Positions 20,577 through 29,937 of a stretch of 64,000 nt of DNA are shown in pieces. This DNA comes from JAZGGS01 sp963764825 (GTDB lineage Bacteria > Bacteroidota > Ignavibacteria > Ignavibacteriales > Ignavibacteriaceae): contig CAVXUA010000006.1 in assembly GCA_963764825.1 (NCBI GenBank), positions 46,114 through 110,113 of the forward strand, written 5' to 3'. The notes below the pieces were generated by a model that was given only the letters and a program-made list of their open reading frames with translations, did not search any database and was not told the origin of the DNA. The position numbers and the translations under genes are program-made. The number at the start of each line of letters is the position of its first letter. Position 1 is the first letter of the stretch.

Positions 20577-20618
20577 TGGCTTTGGTTAAAGTATTATACT
20601 TTAGCTAAAGCCATTTTT
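20577..20618 (+). terminator. Rho-independent terminator after yajC
   Basis: The arms TGGCTTTGGTTAAAGTA and TACTTTAGCTAAAGCCA pair over 17 positions with two or three mismatches, have a 3-base loop, and are followed by TTTTTG. It ends the transcript that runs from tgt. Confidence 0.75.
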
Positions 20619-20739
20619 GTTTTATAAATAATAAGGTTTTTATTTACGGGAGATAAATATATTTTTGTAATTGATTAGTTAGTTTAACAGCCTTGTGCTG
20701 TAAAAGATTTCTTCAAATAATTACTTTTTATTAATCGGA

Positions 20740-22090
20740 GTGAAATTGAAAACTTCATTAAAATTTCTTATCATAATTCTCTTCTTAGTTAGTTCATCAC
20801 TTGCGCAACAAAAAGTTTACATAGCTTTTATTGAAGGAGATATTGATTTAGGTATTGCTCCTTATGTTTCGCGTGTTGTTTCTGATGCAGAAAATGCTGG
20901 TGCTGATGCAATTATTTTCAAGATAAATACTTTCGGCGGAAGGGTGGATGCTGCTACACAGATAAAAGATGCGATAATTGGAACTGATTTGCTTACCATT
21001 GCATTTATTAATAACCGCGCTATTTCTGCTGGTGCACTAATTGCAATTTCGTGTGATAAAATTGTTATGGTTCCCGGAAGCTCCATAGGCGCCGCTACTG
21101 TTGTAGATCAAACAGGTGAAAAACAAAGTGAAAAGTATCAATCGTACATGCGCTCCGAGATGAGATCTACTGCTGAAAGAAATGGAAGAAGAACTGATAT
21201 TGCGCAGGGAATGGTTGATGAAACTTTTGTAATTGATGGACTTGTTGATTCCACGCAGCTAATTACTTTAACTGCTAATGAATCTTATAAGTACGGGATA
21301 GCGGACACCTTACTCGAAAATATAGATGAAGTGCTTGAGGTATTTTGATCTCGCTGGTGCAAAATCGGTTGTAGAACACTCTAACTGGGCAGAAGATGTA
21401 GTAAGATTTCTTAACAATCCGATCATTTCTTCAATCTTAATTATGATAGGATTTTTTGGTTTGTTTGCTGAAATAAAATCCCCTGGTTGGGGTGTTCCCG
21501 GTACTGCTGGATTGTTAGCGCTTACATTATTTTTCGGTTCATCTTACATTTTACAGCTTGCTTCAATTGTTGAAATACTTATGTTTATTGTAGGATTGGG
21601 TTTAATTTTACTCGAAGTGTTTGTAATTCCCGGATTTGGAATTGCAGGCATTGGCGGAATTTTACTTATCATTGCTTCGCTCTTTCTCGCATTGATTGGA
21701 GCAGATCCATTTTTAGATATGAGGGCAGTTTCTATGGCAATATTTCAACTTACAATTGCGCTGGTACTTTCGATAATTTTAATAATTGTACTTGCAAAGT
21801 TTCTTCCAAGGACGACCATATTTAAAAAGTTTGTTCTCTCCGTTGAAGAAAAATCGGAAGAAGGATTTGTGTCTCACACAACTTCAGAAGAATTAGTTGG
21901 CAAAATGGGAAAAGCTATTACTGATCTTCGTCCTTCCGGCACTGCAGAAATAGATGGCAAACGTGCGGATGTTGTTACCGATTCAGAATTTATTGAGAAG
22001 GGGAGCAAGATTGAAGTAGTTGAAGTTGAAGGAATTAGGGTTGTTGTTAGAAAATTAAAGAATGATAAAGGAATTGATAAAACTGGGTGA
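20740..22090 (+). CDS. NfeD-family membrane-bound ClpP-class serine protease (one frameshift)
   Basis: GTG start, signal peptide, then a ClpP-like domain (residues ~20-200) with FKINTFGGRVDAATQI, the nucleophile Ser in NRAISAGALIAIS and a C-terminal-side Lys in the KQSEKYQSYMRSEMR helix, giving a Ser/Lys dyad. Four or five membrane helices follow from IISSILIMIGFFGLFAEI, including PGWGVPGTAG, and the soluble NfeD OB-fold ends the protein (GKMGKAITDLRPSG). The frame changes near 21,345, and correction gives ~450 residues. The long NfeD1b type is usually paired with a stomatin gene, which is not adjacent here. Confidence 0.8.
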
Positions 22091-22110
22091 AGTAACTTTG
22101 TACTTCACCC
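22085..22110. terminator. Bidirectional terminator between convergent genes
   Basis: A perfect 10-bp stem (GGGTGAAGTA / TACTTCACCC) with a 6-base loop overlaps the NfeD stop codon and lies just before the end of the lipoprotein gene on the other strand. It is T-rich downstream on the + strand (CCCTTTAAATTT) and serves both convergent genes. Confidence 0.7.
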
Positions 22111-22120
22111 TTTAAATTTG

Positions 22121-23170
22121 TTACAGTAGTTCTAAAATATTTTTATTAATTATTACTTCTTTTGTACTCCCTTTCATCAATCCTTGTGGAGTTGGCATCT
22201 CCATTGTGTAAGCTGTTTCTAATCTTGTTTCTGTCTTACTCTTCTGTACTAATCCTCTATCAAGGTTAAAATAAACCTTACCGCCTGCAGAGGATACCGG
22301 TTTTTCAAATACATAACTAATTCCTTGCTCGCTATAATTTGGATCGCCTGTCACGTTTGTACTCATAGATCCATTTATAACTGCGAGCTTTTCGCCATCA
22401 AGTAATTCCAGGTTAGCAACTTTGTAAAGGTTATAGTACTCTACCTGAAAAACCATCATAGAAACAGCTGCTTTTGTATAAGTCCAGCTTGAATCTTTAC
22501 CCATTTGTTTGACAGGCATCACCCTGAAAATTTGTCCCATTAGAGGTCTTAACACAGCGTTAAGCAAATCATTTTTTACTGCCTCTTTTTGCTCTGTGTT
22601 GAGTGAATCCTGCATTCCCCGAAGATCGAGATACTTGTTGAATATTTTATCAACTCTATAAACATCTGCAACCTCACCTAAAGAGTTTACTCTTAAACGA
22701 AACTGGTTGTTAACTAAGGATTCATATTCTGCAAATTTTATAACATCCAGAGAATCCAAAGTAGAACCTGATTTATAAGAAATAATCTCACCATTTAAAC
22801 TTGCATCCAGGTTTACAGCACTAAATGTGCACATCAGTTCTGCTACGCTATCTTCATCTAATTCTATAACCTGGAAATTTATTGCATATTTAACAGTCTG
22901 ATTGAAAGATTGAGTAATAGAAGTATCAGCTTCGATATTTTGTTGTGATTCAGAAATAACAGTTAACCTATAGTTAATTGATTCTCCTTCATCAAACATA
23001 TATCTGAAAAAGAAAAATTCATCTTCATCTTCCACTTCTGTTGTAACAAGATCTGAACTATCAACCTGTGTAAGGCTAATCGTTTCAGTTTCTTCCTCGG
23101 TTGTTTTTTTGCTATCACAACCAAATAAGAGAACAATTATTGCTAAAATAATTATTGTGTATTTGTACAT
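22121..23170 (-). CDS. DUF6263-like lipoprotein
   Basis: A 349-residue lipoprotein: hydrophobic leader and lipobox VLLFGC (Cys near residue 18), an acidic low-complexity linker (TTEEETET...EDEDEFFFF), then a globular domain with FRYMFDEGESINYRLTV near residue 50. A later stretch carries GEVADVYRVDKIFNKYL and FRVMPVKQMGKDSSW. This pattern resembles the DUF6263 lipoproteins of Bacteroidota/Ignavibacteria, whose function is not known. Intact; it ends eight bases before the NamZ-like gene's orientation partner region and reads with it. Confidence 0.55.
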   Translation of the reverse strand: MYKYTIIILAIIVLLFGCDSKKTTEEETETISLTQVDSSDLVTTEVEDEDEFFFFRYMFDEGESINYRLTVISESQQNIEADTSITQSFNQTVKYAINFQVIELDEDSVAELMCTFSAVNLDASLNGEIISYKSGSTLDSLDVIKFAEYESLVNNQFRLRVNSLGEVADVYRVDKIFNKYLDLRGMQDSLNTEQKEAVKNDLLNAVLRPLMGQIFRVMPVKQMGKDSSWTYTKAAVSMMVFQVEYYNLYKVANLELLDGEKLAVINGSMSTNVTGDPNYSEQGISYVFEKPVSSAGGKVYFNLDRGLVQKSKTETRLETAYTMEMPTPQGLMKGSTKEVIINKNILELL

Positions 23171-23177
23171 TATTTCC

Positions 23178-24419
23178 TCAATATATTAAGTATTTGTTTC
23201 TAATTTTCTTAAAATTATTTAATTCTTCCTGGCATAAATTTTTCATATGATTCTGAGATTCGCCCTTTTCGATTGCTAACCTTAGCTCATCGGTTCCAGC
23301 AAGTAAATCAAAATGATTTTCTCTGAATTCAAATTTATCAGGATATAATTTGTGTAAAGTGTAAACCAGATTTAATCCAAAATCAATTGCACTAAATTTT
23401 GTTTTGTCAGTTACTTCAATATTAATTCCATAGCATTTTTCACCTTCAAATTTTGGATTAACTGCTTTCCCTTCAATCTCAATAGGAATAAACTCTTTCG
23501 GGGAGAGTATGATTCCAGTTGATTCATTAGTGTTTAATGCACTTATCAGGTTATCAGGATTAATAAATGGTGCGCCAATTGTTAGAAATGGATTTTCAGT
23601 TCCTCTTCCTTCAGAAATATTTGTCCCTTCAATTAAACACGTTCCCGGGTAAACCAGTGCAGTTTCGAATGTAGGAATATTTGGCGAAGTAGGAAGCCAC
23701 TTTAAATTTAAGTCATCCCAACAATTCTTTCTTTCCCATCCTTTCATTTTAATTATTTCAATATTCGGGGAGGTGGATGAAATATAATTTTCTGAAATGA
23801 ATAACATGGCAAGTTCACCAATTGTCATTCCGTGTAAAATAGGAATTGGGGAAATACCAAAGAACGATTTGTAATCTTCATTAAGAACATGTCCTTCAAC
23901 CCTTTTACCCCCAAGTGGATTTGGGCGATCTAATATTATCATCTTAATGTTATTTTCTGCCGCTGCCTGTAAGATGTAGAACATTGAAGAGATGTAAGTG
24001 TAAAATCTTGCGCCAACATCTTGAACATCAAATAAAATAATATCAACATCTACTAGCATTTCTCCCGTTGGTTTCTTAGCTATTCCATAAAGTGAATGAA
24101 CAGGAATACTTTTTATTTTATCTTCGGAACTTTTTATAAGAACACCATCAGCAAAATCCAAACCGAACCCGTGTTCTAAAGAGTAGAGTGCAGTTACATC
24201 TATTCCGAGTGATAAAAGTGTATCTATCAAATGAGTCCCATCAATCAACACAGAACTTGTGTTTGATACAATCCCAACTTTTTCTCCATCCAGCAAGTGA
24301 AGATTTTCCTTCACCAAAACATCTGAACCGAATAAAAATTTCTCTTCTTGTAAAGATTGGCTGCAGCTTAACACAGAAGTAGAAAGTAAGAAAAGAACTA
24401 TAATGATGGATAATTTCAT
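23178..24419 (-). CDS. namZ: Exo-beta-N-acetylmuramidase NamZ-like (DUF1343)
   Basis: A 413-residue exported protein; the leader ends at LSTSVLSCS, which could be a lipobox. The catalytic-side domain shows GIVSNTSSVL, SLEHGFGLDFADG, PVHSLYG, FDVQDVGARFYTYISSM and DRPNPLGGKRVEG, all strongly conserved in the NamZ (DUF1343) family. This family removes terminal MurNAc from peptidoglycan fragments. The C-terminal part (from about residue 260: PGTCLIEGTNISEGRGTENPF) is also typical. Probably used in cell-wall recycling or scavenging of foreign wall material. Confidence 0.82.
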   Translation of the reverse strand: MKLSIIIVLFLLSTSVLSCSQSLQEEKFLFGSDVLVKENLHLLDGEKVGIVSNTSSVLIDGTHLIDTLLSLGIDVTALYSLEHGFGLDFADGVLIKSSEDKIKSIPVHSLYGIAKKPTGEMLVDVDIILFDVQDVGARFYTYISSMFYILQAAAENNIKMIILDRPNPLGGKRVEGHVLNEDYKSFFGISPIPILHGMTIGELAMLFISENYISSTSPNIEIIKMKGWERKNCWDDLNLKWLPTSPNIPTFETALVYPGTCLIEGTNISEGRGTENPFLTIGAPFINPDNLISALNTNESTGIILSPKEFIPIEIEGKAVNPKFEGEKCYGINIEVTDKTKFSAIDFGLNLVYTLHKLYPDKFEFRENHFDLLAGTDELRLAIEKGESQNHMKNLCQEELNNFKKIRNKYLIY

Positions 24420-24481
24420 TATTAATTTAAATGGAATAGCCCTGTCTTCGCAGGACTGATTGTAAGAGTTAATAGAAAAAT

Positions 24482-24915
24482 TTAATCGGTAAAAATATTT
24501 AAGCGTTCATTACGCGAAAAAAAGTGAGCAATCTCTATAGCAGCATTCTCATCAGAATCAGAACCGTGTACTGCGTTCGCTTGAATATTTTTTGCAAACA
24601 GTTTTCTCACCGTTCCTTCATCAGCTTTTGCAGGATCTGTTGCTCCAATAAGTTTTCTGTATTCTTCCACAGCATTCTCTCTTTCCAGCGCCATAGGAAC
24701 GCACGGACCTGAAGTCATATATTCTACAAGCTCGCCAAAAAATGGTCGTCCTTTATGAATTTCATAAAATCCTTTTGCAGAGGATTCGGTTAGCTGTGTC
24801 ATTTTCATAGCTTTAATTTTAAACCCGGCATTAATTATCATCGATATTATCTCTCCTGTATGACCATTTTCAACTGCATCAGGTTTAATAATTGCAAGTG
24901 TCTGTGTTCCCAAAT
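24482..24915 (-). CDS. ndk: Nucleoside diphosphate kinase
   Basis: Transfers the gamma-phosphate between nucleoside triphosphates and diphosphates. I chose the TTG at 24915 (GTQTLAIIKPDAVENG) because an AGGAG lies six bases upstream and the resulting 144 residues match the family. A longer frame from 24949 would add a lysine-rich tail with no ribosome binding site. The catalytic His is in NAVHGSDSDENA. The MTSGPCVPMALERENAV and RKLIGATDPAKA segments are standard. It lies downstream of sucD and a hairpin. Confidence 0.93.
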
Positions 24916-24954
24916 TGTGCTCCTTTTTCTTTTCTGTTCCTGTAGTCAAAATTG

Positions 24955-24974
24955 AAGCCCGGCAAAGCGGGCTT
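24955..24974 (-). terminator. Hairpin between sucD and ndk
   Basis: AAGCCCG / CGGGCTT pairs perfectly over 7 bp with a 6-base loop. Read on the minus strand it follows sucD and precedes ndk by about 40 bases. The downstream tract (CAATTTTGAC) is only moderately T-rich, so it may attenuate rather than stop transcription. Confidence 0.45.
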
Positions 24975-25010
24975 TAAATAAATTGAAATAGAATCAATTT
25001 AATTGAATAA

Positions 25011-25974
25011 TTATTTTTTCTTCTTCTTTTTCTTTGCTTTTGCTTTCTTCGCAGCTAGCGGATTTTTTTACAGCAGTTTTTTTCTTCGGTTTCTTTTTCA
25101 GTTTTTCAATTGCTTTTAACATTGTTACCCCAATATCCGCAGGAGATTCAGCTACTTTTATTCCAGCTTTTTTCATTGCAACGTAATTTTTTCTGCGGCG
25201 GTTCCTTTTCCTCCCGCAATAATGGCACCTGCGTGTCCCATTCTTCTTCCTGGAGGAGCGGTTCTTCCTGCAATAAAACCAACAACAGGTTTTTTAACAT
25301 TCTTTCTAATGTAAGCAGCGGCTTCTTCTTCTGCAGTTCCACCAATTTCGCCAATCATTACAATTCCTTCTGTCCCGTCATCTTCATTAAACAGTTTTAT
25401 AATATCAGTAAACTGTGAACCAATAACCGGATCGCCTCCAATTCCCACTGCAGTCGATTGTCCCATTCCAACATCAACAATTTGTTTAACAGCTTCATAA
25501 GTTAAAGTTCCGCTTCGTGATACAATTCCAATTTTTCCTTTTTTATGAACGAAGCCGGGCATAATACCAACTTTAGCTTTTCCGGGTGAAATAACTCCCG
25601 GGCAATTCGGTCCAACAAGAGCGACATCTTTTTCTTTAATTGAATTATAAACTTTCACCATATCAGCAGCAGGAATTCCTTCAGTAATACAGATGATAAC
25701 TTTAATTCCTGAATTAGCCGCTTCAAGAATTGCATCTGCTGCAAATGGCGGCGGAACAAAAATAATTGAGGTGTTAGCTTTCTGCTCGTTTTACTGCATC
25801 TTCAACAGTGTTGTAAATAGGAATTTTTTCGAACTTGGTTCCGCCTTTACCGGGAGTTACGCCTGCAACAACTTTGGTTCCATATTCAACCATTTGTCCT
25901 GTATGAAATGAACCTTCGCTGCCTGTAATTCCCTGAACAACGAGACGTGTTTTTTTATCAACTAATATGCTCAT
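25011..25974 (-). CDS. sucD: Succinyl-CoA ligase (ADP/GDP-forming) alpha subunit (frameshifts)
   Basis: Makes succinate and ATP or GTP from succinyl-CoA in the TCA cycle, with the beta subunit SucC (not in the window). Motifs are VQGITGSEGSFHT and VVAGVTPGKGG (CoA-binding domain), FVPPPFAADAI, ALVGPNCPGVISPG, GIVSRSGTLTYE and the phosphorylated His in RRMGHAGAI. Breaks lie near 25,785 and 25,180 and in the tail near 25,060. The corrected C-terminus is unusually lysine- and alanine-rich, ending in a run of lysines with stop at 25011. A GAGGG ribosome binding site precedes the ATG. Confidence 0.88.
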
Positions 25975-26123
25975 AAAACGTTTTCCCTCTTTTAGAAGAA
26001 TTGGTTTAAAATTAAGAATCCAAATTTAAGGATTTTGGGTGAAATATCATCTTCTTGAACAGAATTGATTAGAGAGAGATATACTTAGAAGAGAGTGAGT
26101 ATTGTTAAGTTTATTTGCAGCAT

Positions 26124-26154
26124 TAAAAAAGCCGTTCCTTAAAATGAAACGGCT
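26124..26154 (-). terminator. Rho-independent terminator after tatA
   Basis: On the minus strand AGCCGTT, an 11-base loop and AACGGCT form a perfect 7-bp stem followed by TTTTTTAATG. It stops the purS-purQ-tatA transcript ahead of the sucD promoter region. Confidence 0.8.
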
Positions 26155-26180
26155 AAACTTGAATTGATATTTAGATTAAT

Positions 26181-26382
26181 TTAGCTTTTCTTATCATCAA
26201 TTTTAGTTGAATCTTTATCAGCATCTTTTATTTCAGCTTTCAACATCCTTCAATCCTTTTTTGAACTCACTCATTCCTTTGCCAAGTCCTTTTGCCAGTT
26301 CGGGTATTTTTTTAGCTCCAAAGAGGATTAAAATTACCAGCAGGATTAAAATTATTTCGCCTGCACCTAAGTTACCAAACAT
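26181..26382 (-). CDS. tatA: Twin-arginine translocase subunit TatA/E (one frameshift)
   Basis: About 66 residues, found by reading the minus strand between sucD and purQ. One membrane helix (GEIILILLVILILF) is followed directly by GAKKIPELAKGLGKGMSEFKKGLKDVE, the amphipathic helix and FG-hinge-like region of TatA. One surplus base near 26,241 truncates the frame at VES. Removing it gives an acidic/lysine tail ending KIDDKKS at 26181. The ribosome binding site is AAGAGGTG. TatA forms the pore for folded Tat substrates; tatC is not in the window. Confidence 0.8.
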
Positions 26383-26406
26383 ATCATCACCTCTTAATTA
26401 AAAATA

Positions 26407-27096
26407 TTATTTGCAATTGCCTTTAAAAATTAAACTGCCGTCAGTCTTTTTAAGAACCGGGTCGCTGCTTCTTTCAGGATGCGGCATCATTCCAAGAACG
26501 TTTCCTTCTTTGTTTATTATTCCTGCAATGTTCATAGCTGAACCGTTAGGATTATACTTTTCGGAAACTTCTCCATCTTTAGAAGAATATTTAAAAACTA
26601 TCTGGTTATTATCAACAAGTTCCTTTAATGTATCCTTATCTGCAAAATAATTTCCTTCACCATGTGCAATGGGAACTTTTAATGCTGCATCAGTTTCGAT
26701 GCCTTTTGTAAATGTAGTTTCTCTATTTTCAACTGAAAGATAAACATCTTTACATACAAAATTGAGTGAAATATTTTTGAGCATTACTCCTGGTAGTAAT
26801 CCTGCTTCGAGAAGTATCTGGAAACCGTTGCAAATTCCAATTACGGTACCGCCTTTTTTTGCAAAACTAATTACCTCGTTCATAATTGGAGAGAAGCGTG
26901 CGATTGAACCTGTACGAAGATAATCACCATAAGAAAATCCTCCCGGTAAAACTATCACATCGCTCTCTTTCAGATCACTCTCTTTATGCCATAGAAAATT
27001 TGTTTGGTAACCAAGAAGTTTTCTTAAAACCCAATATGCATCATGATCGCAGTTTGAACCGGGAAAAACAACAATGCCAAATTTTGGTGAAATCAA
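26407..27096 (-). CDS. purQ: Phosphoribosylformylglycinamidine synthase glutaminase PurQ
   Basis: Supplies ammonia from glutamine for the fourth step of purine synthesis in the PurSQL complex. The 229-residue protein starts at TTG overlapping the purS stop by four bases. It has FPGSNCDHDAYWVL at the N-terminus, the nucleophile Cys in GICNGFQIL and the catalytic His/Glu in MMPHPERSSD. GGFSYGDYLRTG is the oxyanion-side loop. Intact. The three-component type (separate PurS, PurQ, PurL) fits Gram-positive-like and Bacteroidota-related lineages; purL is not in view. Confidence 0.95.
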   Translation of the reverse strand: MISPKFGIVVFPGSNCDHDAYWVLRKLLGYQTNFLWHKESDLKESDVIVLPGGFSYGDYLRTGSIARFSPIMNEVISFAKKGGTVIGICNGFQILLEAGLLPGVMLKNISLNFVCKDVYLSVENRETTFTKGIETDAALKVPIAHGEGNYFADKDTLKELVDNNQIVFKYSSKDGEVSEKYNPNGSAMNIAGIINKEGNVLGMMPHPERSSDPVLKKTDGSLIFKGNCK

Positions 27097-27346
27097 TTTA
27101 CCTCTTCCAGGGTAAACTCGTAATCCTCCATAATAGGATTTGCAAGAAGTTTATGACAGTATTCATCTACTTCTTTTTCCGCAGCATTTTTATCTTTAGC
27201 ATCAACATTAAACTGGATGTATTTATCAATTCGTGTGTTCGATGATGTTATTTAAACCAAGATGTTTTGGCGCCAATTTCCACTGCTTTACCCTGCGGAT
27301 CTAAAATGGTTGATCTTCGTTTAATTAATACTGTTGCTTTGAACAA
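27093..27346 (-). CDS. purS: PurS subunit of phosphoribosylformylglycinamidine synthase (frameshifts)
   Basis: The small dimeric subunit that bridges PurQ and PurL. Reading the minus strand from the TTG at 27346 gives FKATVLIKRRSTILDPQGKAVE, then GAKHLGLNN after a one-base correction near 27,258. A second change near 27,236 leads to RIDKYIQFNV, a helix (AEKEVDEYCHKLLANP) and the end LEEVN. DPQGKAVE, the LG centre and NPxMEDY at the end are the PurS landmarks. Total ~84 residues. AGGA lies upstream. The stop overlaps purQ by four bases. Confidence 0.8.
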
Positions 27347-27393
27347 ATTTTAATCCTAGAAATATTTGTATTACTAAGAATTCTGGTTAAGAA

Positions 27394-28114
27394 TCATCTG
27401 TCTGGAGAAGTTTTAACTATGTAATAAATGTGTTTTAAAATACCAAATACAATCATGAAAACAAAAATGATAAACAATCCTAACTTTAAAGTAAAAATAA
27501 CAAGTACAGTTGCAACAATTAAAAACAGAAAGTGAAATGGTTTTTCTTTCATTCCTTTAAGCGTAAGCTTTGGCATAGTTTCATACCTGATATTGCTTAT
27601 CATCAGGAAGGATAAAATTAAAATCATGGGAATAATGAATGAAGAATACGGTTCAGAAAATCCTTCATTATTAAAAGCCAAAACGAATGTGGCTATTGTA
27701 AGTGCGGAAGAAGGAATTGGTAATCCAATAAAAAATGATTTTTCAAATCCAACAAGTTGAACATTAAAACGTGCAAGCCGGAAACCACCTGCTATTAAAG
27801 GGAGAGAGCTCAGTACAATTCCTATAGCATCAAACTGGTAAGAAGTAAGTCTTATACATAAGGAAAGAAGGAGCAGCACCAAAACTTATAATATCTGAAA
27901 GTGAATCGAGTTCAACTCCAAGTTCGCTACTGGAATTTGTTAGACGTGCAACAAGCCCATCCAGGGCATCAAAAAGCGCTGCGACTAAAATTAACCATGC
28001 AGCGTAATTGTAGTTTCCGTTTGCTGCACTTATAACGGATAAAAATCCGCTAAACATGTTTAGTGATGTGAACAGGTTAGGGATTACGGATGGGGTAATG
28101 CGCAGACGGTTCAT
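27394..28114 (-). CDS. pssA: CDP-diacylglycerol-serine O-phosphatidyltransferase (one frameshift)
   Basis: Makes phosphatidylserine from CDP-diacylglycerol and serine in the inner membrane. The CDP-alcohol phosphatidyltransferase signature DG-x2-AR-x8-G-x3-D-x3-D is complete: DGLVAR...GVELDSLSD. The N-terminus (ITPSVIPNLFTSLNMFSGFLSV) is typical of the PssA class II type, and about seven membrane helices follow. The frame switches near 27,845; the corrected length is ~240 residues. The start overlaps the psd stop by four bases, so synthase and decarboxylase are coupled. Confidence 0.87.
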
Positions 28115-28765
28115 TTTGTATCTAATTCAAAAAGTATTGTTTCGCCTGCTGTAACAGATTCATCTTTACTAACTTTTGGTTTCCAATTAAGAGGTGCAAA
28201 AACATCAACCCTGCTTCCAAATTTTATCATCCCGAAACGCTCTCCAATTTTTACCGTATCGCCGGTTTCCAATTCGGTAACAATTCTTCTTGCAACCATT
28301 CCGGCAACCTGCGTAAATAAAATTTTCCCATGCTTGCCGGTTATTCCAATTTCCATCCGTTCATTTGATTCGGAAGCTTTATCTTCAAAAGCCGCAATAT
28401 ATTCTCCCTCAAAGTACTGTATGTAGTCCACAACTCCGTCAATAGGAATCCTGTTAACGTGTACATTTAATGGAGACATAAAAATCGAAATCATGTTTAC
28501 CTTTTCGCCAACAAATTTATCTGTCATCCATTTCTTTTACAAATAGTACTTTCCCATCGGCTGGCGATACAATAACATCATCCCTATCCGGAGCGGTTCT
28601 ATCAGGATCTCTGAAAAATCCTAGAGTGAAAACCAAACTTATTACTGCAATTGCAATAAGAATAATTTTTACAGGGTTATTTTGAATAAAAAAACTTGCA
28701 GCTATTAGTACAAAGGAAAGAATTGAAATAATACCAATTGTGGTATATCCATATTTAGTAAACAT
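28111..28765 (-). CDS. psd: Phosphatidylserine decarboxylase proenzyme, short type (one frameshift)
   Basis: Converts phosphatidylserine into phosphatidylethanolamine; the proenzyme cleaves itself to form a pyruvoyl group. The short (~217-residue) form has two N-terminal membrane helices, FFRDPDRTAP, VSPADGKVLFV, then FMSPLNVHVNRIP, GITGKHGKILFTQVAGMVARRIV and the cleavage site FGSRVDV (Gly-Ser). The break lies near 28,520 between ADGKVLFVKEMDD and KFVGEKVNMISIF. It directly follows the PurC-like gene and precedes pssA. Confidence 0.88.
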
Positions 28766-28769
28766 CTAT

Positions 28770-29453
28770 CTAACTGCTTGTAATGTTATACAAATGATCA
28801 GTGTACTTTCTCATTTCGCTCGATGTGTTCAGGTGATAGGGATTTACCCAGTTATTCGTATTATTTTCTTCATTTGGAAATATTTTTAAACTGAGCGGTG
28901 TAAAATCATCAATAAGGTAAATTTTTGATTCGAACTTTCCAAAACTGCAGGTAACTTCGCCAATAGTTTCATTTCTTCTTTCGAAGAAAGACTTAAGCAC
29001 AGCATTTACTTTTGAGCAAATCCTATTAATAATTTTCAAATTTTCGTTTGTACATAGATCGAACGATATTAAATGGCTTTCCGATACAATCGAATTTTTG
29101 GAATCACCAAAATGGTATTCGAAAACAGGCAAATTAAGATGAGCTCCTTCTTTAAGCGAAAAAAGTTTTGCTGTTCGCTTATCTGCTGAATTCAGAATTT
29201 TAACAACAAAGGGCAATTGTTGGAACTTAACAAACATCAGCGAGTTTTTTTCGTACTTTTTAATGTAAGCACACGGAATGTGAAATTCTCTTAAGTAATC
29301 AAAAAAGAATGAATTTACAGAGGCAAATTTTTGACCTAGATCCTTCACCTTTATTTTCTTGTCCTGATTTAAAGAGAAAAAATCCGAGTATTCAACTAGC
29401 TGGTAGTTCTGGCTATCAAAAGGAAGATTTGTAATAAATTGCTGGCTTGTCAT
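28770..29453 (-). CDS. Diverged PurC (SAICAR synthetase)-like protein
   Basis: The 227-residue frame is intact and of PurC length. The order of PurC elements is recognisable: FDYLREFHIPCAYIKKYE, LMFVKFQQLPFVVKILNSA, KEGAHLNLPVFEYHFGDSK, a C-terminal helix (INRICSKVNAVLKSFFERR) and CSFGKFESKIYLIDDFTPLSLKIF. Canonical catalytic pieces have changed: RNIAAGS is KILNSAD, the acidic KxDxxxDP loop is FGDSKNSIV, and DExxPD is DDFTPL. It is either a fast-evolving SAICAR synthetase or a homologue with a new job. It sits five bases before psd and near purS/purQ. An alignment to PurC would settle the relation. Confidence 0.45.
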   Translation of the reverse strand: MTSQQFITNLPFDSQNYQLVEYSDFFSLNQDKKIKVKDLGQKFASVNSFFFDYLREFHIPCAYIKKYEKNSLMFVKFQQLPFVVKILNSADKRTAKLFSLKEGAHLNLPVFEYHFGDSKNSIVSESHLISFDLCTNENLKIINRICSKVNAVLKSFFERRNETIGEVTCSFGKFESKIYLIDDFTPLSLKIFPNEENNTNNWVNPYHLNTSSEMRKYTDHLYNITSS

Positions 29454-29608
29454 ACTATGCTATCATTTAGGTAAAAGTTTATTTGCTGAAATTCAGCTAA
29501 GAAATTATGAAAAGTAAGTGTATAAAGTCAATCGATTATAGTATATTTGCACCAAAATTAAGGAAATTTATCCAGATTTAATAATTTTATTTAACAGGAG
29601 GATTTTGT

Positions 29609-29935
29609 ATGAAAGGTGGAATGCAGGGTATGCTTAAGCAGGTGCAAAAAATGCAGGCAGAAATGCAAAAGGTTCAAGGGGAACTTGCTAATATGACGGT
29701 TACAGAAGAAGCAGGTGGTGGAATGATAAAAGCGACTGCAAATGGAAGTAAAGCGATCATTTCTGTCGAAATTGACCCGCAAGTCATTGAAAAGGAAGAG
29801 AAGGAAATATTGGAAGATTTGGTAGTTGCTGCAGTTAATAAAGCGCTGGAATCTGCTACCAAACTATCAGAAGAAGAAATGGCTAAGGTTACCAAGGGGA
29901 TGATTCCTCCGGGCATGAACATACCAGGATTATAA
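29609..29935 (+). CDS. ybaB: YbaB/EbfC-family nucleoid-associated protein
   Basis: A 108-residue DNA-binding protein with an AGGAGGA ribosome binding site nine bases before the ATG. The N-terminus is methionine/glutamine-rich and helical (MLKQVQKMQAEMQKVQ), then comes the beta-hairpin VTEEAGGGMIKATANGSKAI and the C-terminal helix with DLVVAAVNKALE and GMIPPGMNIPG. This is the full family pattern. It lies two bases before recR, an order conserved in most bacteria. Confidence 0.93.
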   Translation: MKGGMQGMLKQVQKMQAEMQKVQGELANMTVTEEAGGGMIKATANGSKAIISVEIDPQVIEKEEKEILEDLVVAAVNKALESATKLSEEEMAKVTKGMIPPGMNIPGL

Positions 29936-29937
29936 AA

